DNA from: Pithys albifrons albifrons
Taxonomy: Eukaryota; Chordata; Aves; Passeriformes; Thamnophilidae
Assembly: GCF_047495875.1 (NCBI RefSeq)
Contig: NC_092458.1
Location: forward strand, 104,534,227-104,598,226
Length of the DNA: 64,000 bases
Reading direction: 5' to 3'
Shown: positions 34,266-46,970 of the stretch, piece by piece
Numbering within the stretch: position 1 is the stretch's first letter
Layout: every line of letters begins with the position of its first letter
Translations under genes and position numbers: made by a program
Notes under the pieces: model-generated
What the model was told of the DNA's origin: nothing
The model's database searches: none
Seen by the model: only the letters and a program-made list of their open reading frames with translations

Positions 34266-34299
34266 GATTCTATGATTCTATGATTCTATGATTCTATGA
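34266..34299 (+). repeat. CR1 3' octamer tail, four copies
   Basis: Four exact GATTCTAT units plus GA. This is the recognition tail that the CR1 reverse transcriptase uses, and it fixes the 3' end and orientation of the element. Confidence 0.97.
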
Positions 34300-35189
34300 A
34301 CACTTTAATGTTCCTTGGCCATGCTCTGAATGCCCAGCTCATGATTTACATCAGAAGTTTGCTCATTATTCATTTCCTTTTTGCTGCTGGTGGTAGGAGA
34401 TTTATTTCATATTCCAGCCCAGATTTAATTCAAGCAGTTATAGAGATTAAGGGTAGGTTTTCATCCCATCCCTTAATTCCACATGCAAAGTACAAACAGA
34501 AAAGGTTCTCTTTCAAATATGTTCTGTAGGGAGGAAATTGAACTATACACTGTTGTTGCAAAGTGTCAACACGTGTCACAACGCACGTGCTAAATTATTG
34601 GGTACATAAACATCTGGGCTGTTGCAGTCACTCTAGGAAAAGAGGAACCAGCTTTGTGCTGAGAATTGGCTTGACATATTTCACTGCATAAACAATAATA
34701 TTCTGCAAATAAGGACTCATGCCCCAAATCTGATTTGAAAGATTTTACATCCTTAGACGCTCTTTAAGGGCACTTCTTTGGAGCACTTTATTCAAACAGC
34801 ACTTATCCACTTCTCTGAATGTGAAACTCAGACTAAACAAACAGGTGAATGACTAATTCATTTCAAATGCAAAAGAATTTCAAAAGCCCATTTCAAAGAT
34901 TAGCCTGTGGGGAACACACAGCAGTTTGTCCCTTCCCTGAAATGGATTTTTCCTTTTATAAGTTACCCGGTGGGTACAGGTTTTGATTTTAAAATACTCT
35001 CTAAAAAAAACCCCTGCAGACATTACTTGGACTAACTGCAATCATTTCAGATTCTGTGAAGCAGTGGGGAAACGTGCTCATCTCACCACTGTACAATCTG
35101 AAGAGATTTGACTTGTAAGGAGCCCTGTCGATGTGTTTTCTTTCTTTAACAGATTCACTACGGCAGAGACAAGCGATGGCTGTTCAGCA

Positions 35190-35220
35190 CTGACCCATCA
35201 AATCTGATTTGATGGGTCAG
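35190..35220. repeat. perfect inverted repeat, 15-bp arms, 1-base centre
   Basis: CTGACCCATCAAATC (35190-35204) and its exact complement GATTTGATGGGTCAG (35206-35220) flank a single T. With no loop it is not a microRNA hairpin. A template-switch event or a protein-binding palindrome are possible explanations. Confidence 0.95.
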
Positions 35221-38200
35221 AGTCCTCCAAGGAAGTTGCAGTTGAACAGATCACATCTCTGGTTAAACTTCCTACCACTCAAGCACAGAGAGAACTGAAT
35301 TTTTGAGTTTAGCTTACTGATGCCCTTTTTTTATTATTATTTTCACTTGCTAAACTTACAAATGCCTTCTGCTTGCCATTTTGAAGCTAAATTGAAAACT
35401 ATCATAGAGAAACTAAGAGTGTTCTCAAATAGATCTTAGTAGGAAAAAAAATGAAAAATATGTCCATACGTTCCTAAATCAAATAATAAGAACGCATCAT
35501 ATTCATTTGCAGAAGAAACAACATACTGTTTATCTCCAGTCTTTCAGAGAGAGGAATGTTGCATATTTACAACACACTTCCAGATTACAATTAGCACTTG
35601 CTCAGTGATGGAACGTGAGCTTGCAAGATTATGAAGTGAGCCAAATGGAAGTGAAATGTTTGTATAAAAACATTTATTTTAAACATACAATTTAAAAAGA
35701 TCCTTTAAGGAAATATATACTTGCCTTGCTGTTAATTTCTGTCTATTCAGGCCATCCTCATCACACTTTTCCCATTTATAAAAGAAGAACAATGATCTTT
35801 CTGCCAACTGTTGCAGTTTAATAAAAGACAGTTATTAATTTTTGGGAATTTTTATGTATTATTGCTTATAGCTGTGAAGAAAACCTCAGATCAGTTCCAG
35901 TTGCAGGTGACTTTGTTGTATATGTCTTTTTTGTTTGTTTGTTTGTTTGTCTATATTTAAAATCTTCTGGCTCTTTATTAAATTTATACATTGAAAGAAT
36001 TCCTGTAGGTAATACCATGGATTTTATTTTTTTTTTAATTTCCTAATGAAGTAAGTACATCCTGGGCGTCTATAAAAAAGTCTTTGATAACAGTAGATAT
36101 ATTTCCTTTTATAGGAATTTGAGTCACCCTCAGAGCAGTTAACAGAACTTTATAGCTGAATAAAAATTCTGCATGTGGAAATCCGACATCAAAAGCAGAG
36201 GTTTATTAAACAGTATGAGGCCAAATATGACCAGCTATTGTCACTCTAGGCATTGAAATTCATGACTGCTACTTCTAATATTACTATTCTATTATTCACC
36301 AGTTGTAACCAAGGAATCCAAGTCACTAAGAAAAGACACTACCATACTTAAAGGTAGTATTTGAAGTGTAAGATAGTAACTTTCAAACTTCTTTAATGAA
36401 GACCCTGAAAAGACAATTTAAAAATGCCATGTGTGCATATCATTGTGTAGCATATTGTGTAGTTTGTTTCCTTCATTCGCTTTCATAAAACCCTTAAAAA
36501 TATATTCCTAACTCTATATCTCCTGAATTAAAGGAGACTTATCTGTGAGAAAATCTACTGAATGTATCCTAAAGAATCCTCCAAGGAAACCACAAGACCA
36601 AATGATAAGAGAAGAAAATACGCTTCTGGATTAATAGAAAACAATCATAGAAATAAATTGAGATTCTTTTGCAAGTCTCATAACTGAAATTAAAATAAAT
36701 ACTTCTATGCAAGAAATCATGAATTATCACAAGGTAAGGTCAGCTATAATTCTGTCATTCTGATCCTTACTTCTTCAGCTTCCAATAGAAGTCATCTTAT
36801 AATTTTCCTCTGTACTGTAGAAAGCTTGCACTGGCAATGTAAATTAAATAGCTCTGTAGATGTGATACCCACACAGACTGATCTACTCAAAAGTTTGCCA
36901 AGAACAGGCTTTCTTTTCACTGTATTTTTATGACACTTTTGTAATACATTTAACTATTAGTGGATGTTCACTCTGTCCCCTCTTTAACATGTCTTCCTTA
37001 GTCAGTTCCTCACAAGACTAATAATTTCCATTATTCCTCACTGAACCCTGTCCACCTGGGTTACATCATTCTTGAATTGTGGCAAATTCTGCTTGACAGA
37101 GTTCAAGGTGGTGCTGAGTAGACTCAAACAGCATATCACAATTCTCATGGACATCAATCCAGTTTACATATTTTGCAATGTGTTTCTCCTTTTATGGTAA
37201 TTATGTGGCATGGTTGATTCATGTTCAGTTTTTGATCCTTTAAATGCCTGGGTTCTTTTCAACAGTGATGAGGTCTAATCACTTGTTTCTTATCTTGTAT
37301 TTATGGCAGTTGATTATTTCTGCTGAGTGTAGAGCTTGTAATTTTTCTTTATTGAAATGCATTTTTGCTCTCCAAATTGTTTCTTCAATTGGCTATGATC
37401 AAGTCAAATTCTAAGCCTGGCCTCTGTCATGCTTGTAAATACTGGTGCATAAATTTCATGCCCAGTCTCCACTTTTTATGAGAATTATAAAAAAAATTTA
37501 AAAAATAAAAAAAATAAAAATAAAACCTGACTCAGTATAGAGTCAGTATAGAACGTCACTCAGATTTTTATCTTATAGACAAAAAAAAGAATCACTCTTT
37601 AATTATCATTTTCCAATCAGTTAAGTATTCAGCAGACATTCTGTCTTGACTTTGTTTCCTTAGCATGTCACCTGAGACAATGTTAGAAGTTTTAGCAACG
37701 CCAAAGAATTTAGAAATTCTCTGCAACCCCCAAGGACAGGTTCCATGTTGTAAAAACAATTATATTCTCTCCTTGAGCCTAGATCATGATAAATCCATAC
37801 TGGACTATATTGATCTCCTTGTTATCTTCTAGTTGGTTAGAAAGCACTTGGTTTGTTCCAGCACTTTTCTGGTGACAGAAGTAAAGCTGGCTGGATGATA
37901 ATTTCTCTTTTCTTCCTTCTTTCCCTCTTCTTACACTCCCACTTTGACAGTGGACACTATCTTTACCTTTCTGTTTTTTTCTATAAGGTCTCAAAGACAA
38001 AGGCAGATAGTTCTGAGATTACTCCAGCCAATTCTCAGACTGTGATATAGTGAATTTCATCACACCCAGCCAACTTGAAAACATCCATCTTACCTACTCT
38101 TTAATACAATCCATTTCCATTGAAAGAAAAATCTTCATCTTTGTCATTGCAATGTCTTAAGTGTCTGATGACAATGAACCTAGAAGCAAAAAAGGCTTTA

Positions 38201-40436
38201 ATGAATTCTGTCTACTTGGGATCAACAACTTTCATCACTGAGCAGGAGATGAAGTCTTTTGTCTTCCCTTTAAAAGCCTTTCTTTTATTAGTTAAGTAAT
38301 CACAGACAATGCTTTAAATAACACCTAATTTATGGTATTCATGGATACTTCTAATGTAAATCTGTTTAATCAATAGGTTTTGGTCATCTGGACTCCCTCT
38401 GTAGCTCGGAGAAAAGAGTAATTGTCTCATAATAAGAATTGTGAACCGAGTGGATTTTTGGAGATGTTCTTCCTTAGCCATTGTCATCTTGCTCTGATTA
38501 GAGATTTTCCTGTCTGATGGATAATATTAGATAAGATCTATCCTACTCAATAAGCTTCATATTTCTCTTCCCTCTGCATCTTTCTCTAGGCTTTGAATAA
38601 ACTGATTTTTGTCCCCATAGGTTCTGCATTATAAATCTAGTATTCTAATTTTATGTATGTCTCTCAAGTTTTCGAGACAATTCAAACACTCATAATTAAG
38701 ATTAAATAATTTCTTATAATGATTTTTCAAAGACACCTTCCCTTTCTTCTATATATTTTTCTTGGTTCTCCTTAATTAGACTGTTCCAAGTTCCTTTCCA
38801 CTGTCATATTCCCAAACGTTTCCCAGCTGCTGATAATTGAAATTTGTAGCACCTTTCCCTTTCTAATTACTTTTGTAACACCTCTGTTCCTCTACATTTC
38901 TATTATGTGTTCACCTCATCTTTTTCTTTTCCTGAAAAAAAAAAATTCCATTAGTTGCTGAGGAACCACAGTTTTGCTGTGTTTGGTATCCCACAAGTGA
39001 TCACAGTTGCTTCAAGTCAGTATTATACTAGAACTTTCTCACAGTATTGAGAATTTTATTTCTGTGGATTTAATTCTCATTTAAAGAAAATCTATTACTG
39101 AACTAAATGTTAAATGCTAATATCTGCAAAATGATGAATGTGTTTGCCTCTTGCTATAGGTTCACTAGTAGACTGTTAGTACTGGATCTGTTTTGGATTC
39201 TCTTTCATTTCCTAAATATTTTATTCTAGTTAGTAGGATATACCATGCCAAAGGAAGAAATTAAAATAATAAAAAAAAAAGAACCAAACCAAAACAACAA
39301 ACTTTTCCAAAGCATATACATTCTTAGAAAAAGAATTGACATAGAACAGGAGCTGTGGAATCTCTTCAAGAATTTTAATGGCACAGAAGGTTAGTCAAAC
39401 TGTAATTAGCTATAATTGGTTCCCACATACGTTGTGACATCGTTGCCTAGAGCTAAGTGGCACTAAGTGTGTGTTTCCTGACTCCTGCAGTTGCTCAAAA
39501 CAAAATCAAAGGAATTGATTCTAAACTGATATTTGCAGGGTGAAATTACACAAAGGACAACAAAATGAACACGCTGATTGAGGAGCAAATATTTTTCTGC
39601 TAGTTTAGTAGGGGTTTTGGAACAGGCATTGTATATAGTTAATTCAATGGTAGCTATAAACAAAGAGCACAGAATCACGTAGGCCCCCAGCAATGACCGT
39701 CTAAGAGAACGAGCTCCCATTTACTGCTCAGTTCTTCAGGACAGGTTAATAGCTGTGAAAAGAAGCTTTCATCAAAGTGCTTAGGGAAATACTCTCCACA
39801 CCGGTTTATCAGTGTTTCATGAACTTCTAAAGCATCCTATAAGCATTTAGACGCTAAATATCTGAATAATTCCGAAACCACTTGTTTAAAAAAAAAAAAA
39901 AATGTATGTTCTTCTATCAACTCCTTTTCTGTAGAAACTGATACTCCACAAATTACTGTGTTTTTTGGGTTTTTTTAAAGATGCTTTTTCAGTTAATATG
40001 TTGCAACATTACACATAGCCATAAATAAGGCTTTGAGCTTTTTAAAATCATTGTTTAGAAAAGTAAATTCCTTAAAAATCAAGCTAGGCTCAAATCAAAA
40101 ATATGTTTTTACTCCTTTCCAAAACACTAAGTGGATACAAAGTCAGAAGATGAAAGAAAAAACAAGTTAAAATGTCAAGTAAAATGTTGTAGCTTTGGGC
40201 AGTTTTAGAATATAACTGAAATAAAAGTCTGTACTAAATATTTGTAAGTAAAATCATAACTAAAGCACCCAAATTTATCAAGCATTTTACCTTCTTTATG
40301 AAGTTCCTTTTTTAAATTTATTTTTCTGCCTTGCAGTTGTGCCAGATATCAAAATTAGTATACATTTTCTGCTGATTTTGTTGATGATGATATAGTTTTT
40401 GGTTTTTTGTTTGGTTGGTTTTGGTTTTTTGTTGTT

Positions 40437-40464
40437 GTTTGTTTGTTTGTTTGTTTGTTTGTTT
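40437..40464 (+). repeat. (GTTT)7 microsatellite
   Basis: Seven GTTT units preceded by a degenerate G/T-rich stretch from about 40395. Confidence 0.95.
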
Positions 40465-43400
40465 TCTTCAGCAATCCAAACTTCACGATAAATCTTTGGG
40501 CCACATGAAGTTGTCTCATCAGTGTTTATGAAGAGTTCCTGTTCCTTGCCTGTCCTTGCAGTGCTCCAGCCAGTAGTTAAGTTGGTTGAAACCCCACCCC
40601 AAGATAAGGCAGAAACAGCCCAGCCCAGTTATTTGTGCCTTACTCCTGAATAGAAAACTCAGCTGTGCTAGGCTTAGATGCAGTTTCTTCTTTGATTCAA
40701 GATCAAAGATTTCACCTGTGCTCTCCCCGGCTTAGTGGAGTACCTTGACCTGTTGGATGTCAGATGTCCTGAGATCCAGAGTGCTCAGTCATGAGTGGTT
40801 GTGTTCCAGTTTGTACCTGTAAACAGAGATTGATGCTGCTTTGTAGTTCTACACTTCTGTGTGGTGAAAAAAAGTCTCCTGGTCTAAATTTGGCAGATTT
40901 CAGTTCTTATAACTTCTATCCATAGTGTTGGCTAAAAGGAAGGGAATGTTACAATTTTTGTGGGGTTGTTTATTGATTTTTTTAATATTTTTTTTTCTGA
41001 CGTGACTGATTCCTGCATGAAAATACATATTTAGCTTGATGTCTAAGTGCCTGAGGGCAAGGAGACAAGGAGATTTGGTTTAAAGTGTGCCTTTGAAAAG
41101 CAACATTTTGCTCAGTGAGATCAAAACTCCTGTTAATCCTGTTTAGAAGGGCTTCTGCTCCTTTTAACAGTTGGTAGGGGGTGAAAGGGAAATGCAGGGA
41201 TGGTAAATTTCATCAGTGCCAGCATGTGAAAAACCTGGTTACTACAGAGTTAATTCCTTTCTTGACAACTGTCCAGCTGCAGGCATTTCTATTTGTCAGA
41301 ATGTGCATTTATGTGTTTTCTCAAGTGAAGGGCTAAGTATCATTCTCAGTGGTGTTTGGGTTTCTTTATTTTCGTATTTTCCTTTTTTTTTTTAGCACCA
41401 ATGCAGTAAATATTTTTTTTAAATAGTTGTAATTGCTGTTACATCTGAAATGCACAAATAGCCAAAGTTCTTCTGGGACAAAAAGGCCTTCGTAGATAAT
41501 CATTGAGTAATCATCTTTCCTGCAGGCAATTGTGATAAAAATTAGCTTTTTTCTACTTTAAGTGCTTACAAAAATGTGCAGTACCAAACTCGCTCACACA
41601 GGGCAAGCTTTTCTGAAATGTTCTTTATCTTTATTACAGCAGTAGTTTCTATCCTTTTGTTTCAAGATGGTTTTTGAAGTGACTCTTTCAGGATGTTTTC
41701 AAACATTTTCTTGACCCTTAACTGGATGTCTCTGAACCATGAAGAAAGTTTTCAATGAAAAAGTTGTCATAACTGAGAAATATGATTGTACTGGAGGGAT
41801 GAAAGTAGAAAGAAAAAGAATGAAACGAAATGGGTTTTAAGTACTGAACATTATTGTACAATATCCTTTAGTCAAAAGCAGCTATTTTGGATTAATGATG
41901 TTCTTAAATTTTCCTGTACAACACAGTCAGTCTCTGTTTAACATTGTTGAACTGTAAAGAAGATATTTCACAAAATCCATTTGCTTTTGACAACTTCATT
42001 CCTCTCTGTCCTGTCATCTTTCTTTTTTAGAATAGAAAAGAGAAGGAATAGATGATGGGAGGGGAATTATGAACATAGTGGAGGGAAAAGGCAGAAATAA
42101 AAGAACAGAGATATAACAAGGAAGGAAGCAGATGGAAGAGGAAAATTGTTAGCTTTTTACAAGACATTGCATGCAGTCATTATATGCTTCTTTGGGCAAG
42201 CAATATAAAAGCAATAAGATACAGAAAGATGTTTTCTTGGGCAACTTTTAATGATGAGAATGATGTTTTGGAAATTGGTTTTAAAGTTTAATTACTTACT
42301 CTTTCACTAAGTGATCATGGTCAACATTAATATCAATATTATTTAACACACTAGTATGAAAAGGCCAATTCCATTTACCACCAACTACAAGAAAAAAAAG
42401 AGGATAACAGGCAAACACAGCAGTCAACAATATCAAAAATGGGCAAGTTCTCAAATATTTAAGGATAAACTTTGTGTGAACTGAAAACATTTAACTCATT
42501 TTTTCCTAGACAAAATTTCAAACTCTATGTCATCATTAAACAGTGATCAGACCAGAAACATCACTGCTTAGTGGTGACAAAAAATAGTTCTTTATTATAA
42601 CACCAAAAATGAATGAGACAGAAAATAGAAGATGATGGCTGATTCAAATGTAAAAGTAAATAAAAACCAAATTTGGTCTTTGGATGCTTTTTTATGCTGA
42701 CTAGAAATCATTTTAGATAGAGACTGTGGATATAGAGGAAAATTGAATAGATTCTTCACTGGCATTGTAGATGCAATGTTTGGCTCACAAACAGGGAGAT
42801 ATGTTGGATATAAAGGAAAAAATATAAACCTTGGTTCATCAACATTTTAATACATGAAACAGTAGTTTGGAGGTAAAAGTGGAATATAAAAATGTGGTAT
42901 GGAGATGTACAATTTACACTAGAACAAGAAGAGTGCATGGTGTTTGAGACTTCTAGTACCACAAGGTGATATAATAATATGGAAATAGTGCCAGAATATA
43001 ACCAGGAAGCAGAATTTATTCCATTTTTATTTTTATATTCTTTTAGTATCGCCTCTAGTGAGGATACTGACTTCTTTCAGTTGAAATGATTTCCAATCAA
43101 AATAGAAGAGGGTATTTTTTAGGAAATGGAGTTTTAAGATGTACTTTAAAAAACATAAGCTAAATTTGCTGCTGGGTCAGGTTCAGGTTTTGTATATGAT
43201 GAAAGAATCTAGGGTTGAAACCAAAGTGATTGCAAGTATGCTTTACAAGAATGAATAGCAGCAAAAGAGAAAGGACAGAAAATGAAAAGGAATTGAATCA
43301 GAGAGTGAGGAAAAGCAAAACAGAAAATGGAAACAACACAGAAAAAGCAAGATATGAAACCAGGTACTTCAAACTCCTGCAGACAATTTCACTGTAATGT

Positions 43401-46400
43401 GCTTTTTGGTGTTTTTTTTGTTTGTTTTGTTTTTGTTTGTTTTGTTTTATTTTTTTCCATTCTAATATCTGAGTTTATGAATGCCTGCAAGGGTTCAAAT
43501 TTCAATAAAATTCCTTCCCCAGTCAGACACTTGTCATGTTTTCAGCATGTTAAAAATCTACAAAGTTGAAACTGAAATGCCTTGCTGCTAACGACTGTAT
43601 ATATTCTCTTTCATACACACTTGTGCCTCACTGCTTTTACTTTCCAAGTTTTCTTTCTTTTACTTTCTTAGATATTGTTCAGTAAGAAAATATGCTGTTT
43701 ATTGAAATAAGACCAAAAAGAGGGACTAGAATAGCCAATTTGTCTCCAAGCTATCAGAAGATAAGCAGTGGCTTGCTCTGATCCCTTTTAACTCTTGTTA
43801 TTTGTAACTGTAATATTCCAACAACCTATGGCTGTATCAGAGAAGGAAAAGATGAACAGAACTCTCTGGAGTGAAGCTTTGTGTTGGGTAGTGATGGAAA
43901 ACCAAGGGAAGATCATGAAGCATAGACCTTCCCTTTTAAAAACAAGCCAGAGAAAGTGAATCAAGAGCTTTTCAGAATTCAATTCTTTCACCTGAGCGAA
44001 CAGACAGCTGCTGCCACACCATGCTGAACTGGCAAGCACTTCCTTAATTACTCAGCCCTTCCAGAAGGCAACACTTCAGTGGTGATGAAGAGGCACAATT
44101 TCCAGAGCTTCAGTGGGAATTGTTTTCATCTCCTCAGAAGATTTATCGAAGTGTTCTGCTAACATTAGACTATATATAAGGAACATTTTCCTCTCTGAAT
44201 GCATGTTGAACTGTTAAAAAGTCAACCTTCCCAATTTCATCTCAGTGTTGCTACAACTATTTCCTCTCAGGAGGGTATGGAGCACATGGAATAATGTATA
44301 ATGCTAGTCCTTTTGCAGATTTCTGTTTGGCAAATTTTGATCTACAAGCAGAAGGTTGATTTCTCTTGACTACCTCGCATAAAAGATGCCTGAAGGCTTT
44401 AAGCTGCTTGAAGGTCATGGCCTGGGGAGTGGGATAAATCTGCATTGTTTCATTAAGCCACCTGAAAGGATGTTTTGTTCAGCTTTAGACAGTTTTATGT
44501 GCAGAAATTAGTTATTTTTTGATACAATTAAACAAGCGTCTTAAACAACCCTCTTAGCCTTTAAGGGGAAGGATAAGAAGACATCATCATTTCCCTTTAC
44601 ACTTAGCAAATAACCACAATAAAATCTGTTTCCAATTTTGTGTTCCCTGAGGAAGTTTGAGAATTTACTTCTACTTCCAATGTTCCGCATCTCAGTATTT
44701 AAGTATCATCCCTCACAGTGTTTTTATAAATCTGATGTTTGTAAAGCTTTTTATAAACACTAGCAAAAAGGAAAAAAACAGAACTTTTGTAGTAAGGAGA
44801 GACACTGACTTTCCTCATTTTTTTAGATTGTTCTTAAAGAACAAGTCTTGGAATAGGTTCCTATCCTTAATTTTACAGACACACATTTCTTATCCACAAT
44901 ATTATGCCTTAATATATGCCAATTTTCTAACCCAGTCCACTATTATTTTGTCTCTCCAAGTCATAGAAAAAACCGAACCAACCCTATTCTTTTGTAGAAA
45001 TGGATATGTTTATGTTCTTTCTGTAGAAGGAATTTCTTAAAACTTAATTTTAGGAAACAACTTTGAAAAAAATCTATTTCCTAAAATTTAGTCTTCTTTC
45101 AACAAACTCCTCTTTGTTTGTTTGTCTATTTTGGGGGTTTGTTTTCATTTTCTGGAGAGGCTTGATCTAGTCTACTTGGAAGGTAATTGCCATAATAGAT
45201 GTCTTTTACTTTTGATCATTTTTATAATGTATTTCTATTCATCACTTAGACAAGAGAAATACTGATATGTACTTTTTTCCCTAAAGAATTCATCACCAAT
45301 TTTCATCCCTCTGCTTCCTTCAATATCATATTCTCACTAGTACTAAATCATACTTTTCAATTGGCCTAGTGACTGCATTTCATAAACTTACTTACTTCTA
45401 TGCTTTTAACATTTGGAATGGAAGGAAGCCAGTGTCCAAGGACTTCTGTGAGTCATGTGTTAATTACCCATGTGATAAATTTCCTATAACCATGCACATA
45501 TAGTAAGAGAACTACAGGAATACCAATTCATGCCTCAGCTTGAAAAACAAAGAAAACCATGGAGAAGGTGAATTACATAAATTGAATTTTGTTGCCTCCC
45601 TATACTGATAAGAAAGTGCCTGATAAGACTGAATGAAAGACTTTGGTGTTTGTTACATTACTTTCAATTAAATAAGTAGCTTTTGAATAGTGGCAATAAA
45701 GTTAGTTATGAAAACAAAACAAAACAAAAGTAGGCTAAGTTTGCAGAAGCAAAACTTAAAATATTTTATCAATATCGATTAAAAACAGTATTTAGCCAAG
45801 AAAAGATGAGACTGATTAATAGTCTAATTCACTTTATGTGACTTCTTCTTTAGGCTCAGTGTTCTGGGGTCAGTTTTCTTCGTCTTGTTTTGTTCTTTCA
45901 GTTGTGTGGATATTGCTTAGTAGATACAAATGTGTTTATAGTGAAATTATACCTATCCCTATCTCTTTCTCTGTTCCCTAACATGGATTGATTGCTCAAA
46001 TCTTTTCATGCACCACCTGAAGACTATATATTCCACTTATATTCTCCAAAAATTAATTCCACTCAGCCTCTTCATTTATTTTAGTTGTTTTCCTTCATTC
46101 ATTCTGTCTTTGGTGCTGATATATGTTATATTCCATTTTTATGCTACAGCAATACTGGTAAATCAATGGTTCATTTCTATCCTGAAGATTTTCTCTTTTT
46201 TATCTCAAGAAAGATAAGCTACTCTAGCTACTTGTCACCTACATATCTTAGAATAACATCAGCTTCTAGCAAATGAGTAAAGCATGTTACTATATTGTTT
46301 TTCCTTTATTGTCCTGATAAAATTGAAATGCCAATTAGTGTGGTCCATTCTAATATAAACTACCGTAAAAGACTTCTCTTTATTGGGCATTATTATTATT

Positions 46401-46570
46401 ATTATATAAGAACAAATTTGAACCATCTTCAGTGGAGAGGAAAGAATAAACATTGCAGAATTTTAGAAATGGTTTCTGCCTTTATTTAAGGACTTACATG
46501 TTTATAACAGGGCTACAAAGTTGATGAGTTACACTGTTGATGGATAAATGACATTATCATTGTGAATTGC

Positions 46571-46970
46571 ATGGGACAGTGTCCAGCACAACATCTTTGT
46601 CTCTAAATTGAAGAAACATGGATTTCATGGATGGACCACCCAGTGTTGAAGTCAGTGGCTCAATGTCCAAGTAGAGAGCAGTGATGAGTGCCTGGGATTG
46701 GCATCTGTACCCAGGGCCTGATGTTGTTCCACATCTCTGTCAACAACATGGACAGTGGGACTGAGGGCACCCTCAGAAAATTTGCTGTCTCCACTGAGCT
46801 GTGTGGAGTGGTCAACAAGCTATAGGTAGAAAAGGGATGGCATCCAGAGGGACCTGGAAAAGCTTCAGAGGTGGGCTCGTGTGAATCTCATGAAGTTCAA
46901 CAAGGTGAAGTGCAAGGTCTTGCACTTGGGTCAGGGCAATCCCTAACACAAATACAGACTGGACAGAGAA
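46571..46970 (+). mobile_element. CR1 LINE, internal RT fragment
   Basis: It covers the end of RT domain A through the thumb region. GACAGTGTCCAGCACAACAT is followed by TCAATGTCCAAGTAGAGAGC, AACATGGACAGTGGGACTGA, CTCAGAAAATTTGCTGTCTC (where FADD should be, now without the Asp pair), CATCCAGAGGGACCTGGAAA and TCATGAAGTTCAACAAGG. It is truncated at both ends: the 3' UTR and octamer tail are missing, so a later deletion or break removed the CR1 end at about 46970. Confidence 0.88.

Larger units (their letters stand above)
32236..34299 (+). mobile_element. CR1 LINE, 5'-truncated, young copy
   Basis: About 2.06 kb of CR1. It enters ORF2 downstream of the endonuclease ([20 protein letters not shown]), covers the whole reverse transcriptase and C-terminal region, and ends with the 3' UTR and four exact GATTCTAT octamers (34266-34297). 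The sequence is far less damaged than any other CR1 in the window, so it is the youngest. 5' truncation is normal for target-primed reverse transcription. I see no target duplication, also normal for CR1. Confidence 0.97.
34300..46570. other. 12 kb unique AT-rich DNA, no gene seen
   Basis: No exon or interspersed repeat recognised. It holds a perfect palindrome (35190-35220), GTTT repeats (35927-35950 and 40437-40464), A-rich (37490-37528) and T/G-rich (43410-43457) tracts, and a slightly more GC-rich patch at about 40540-40830 that I cannot identify. Confidence 0.5.

Noticed and set aside
35190..35220. MicroRNA precursor
   Set aside because: The hairpin has a single-base centre and only 15-bp arms; a precursor needs a longer stem and a loop.
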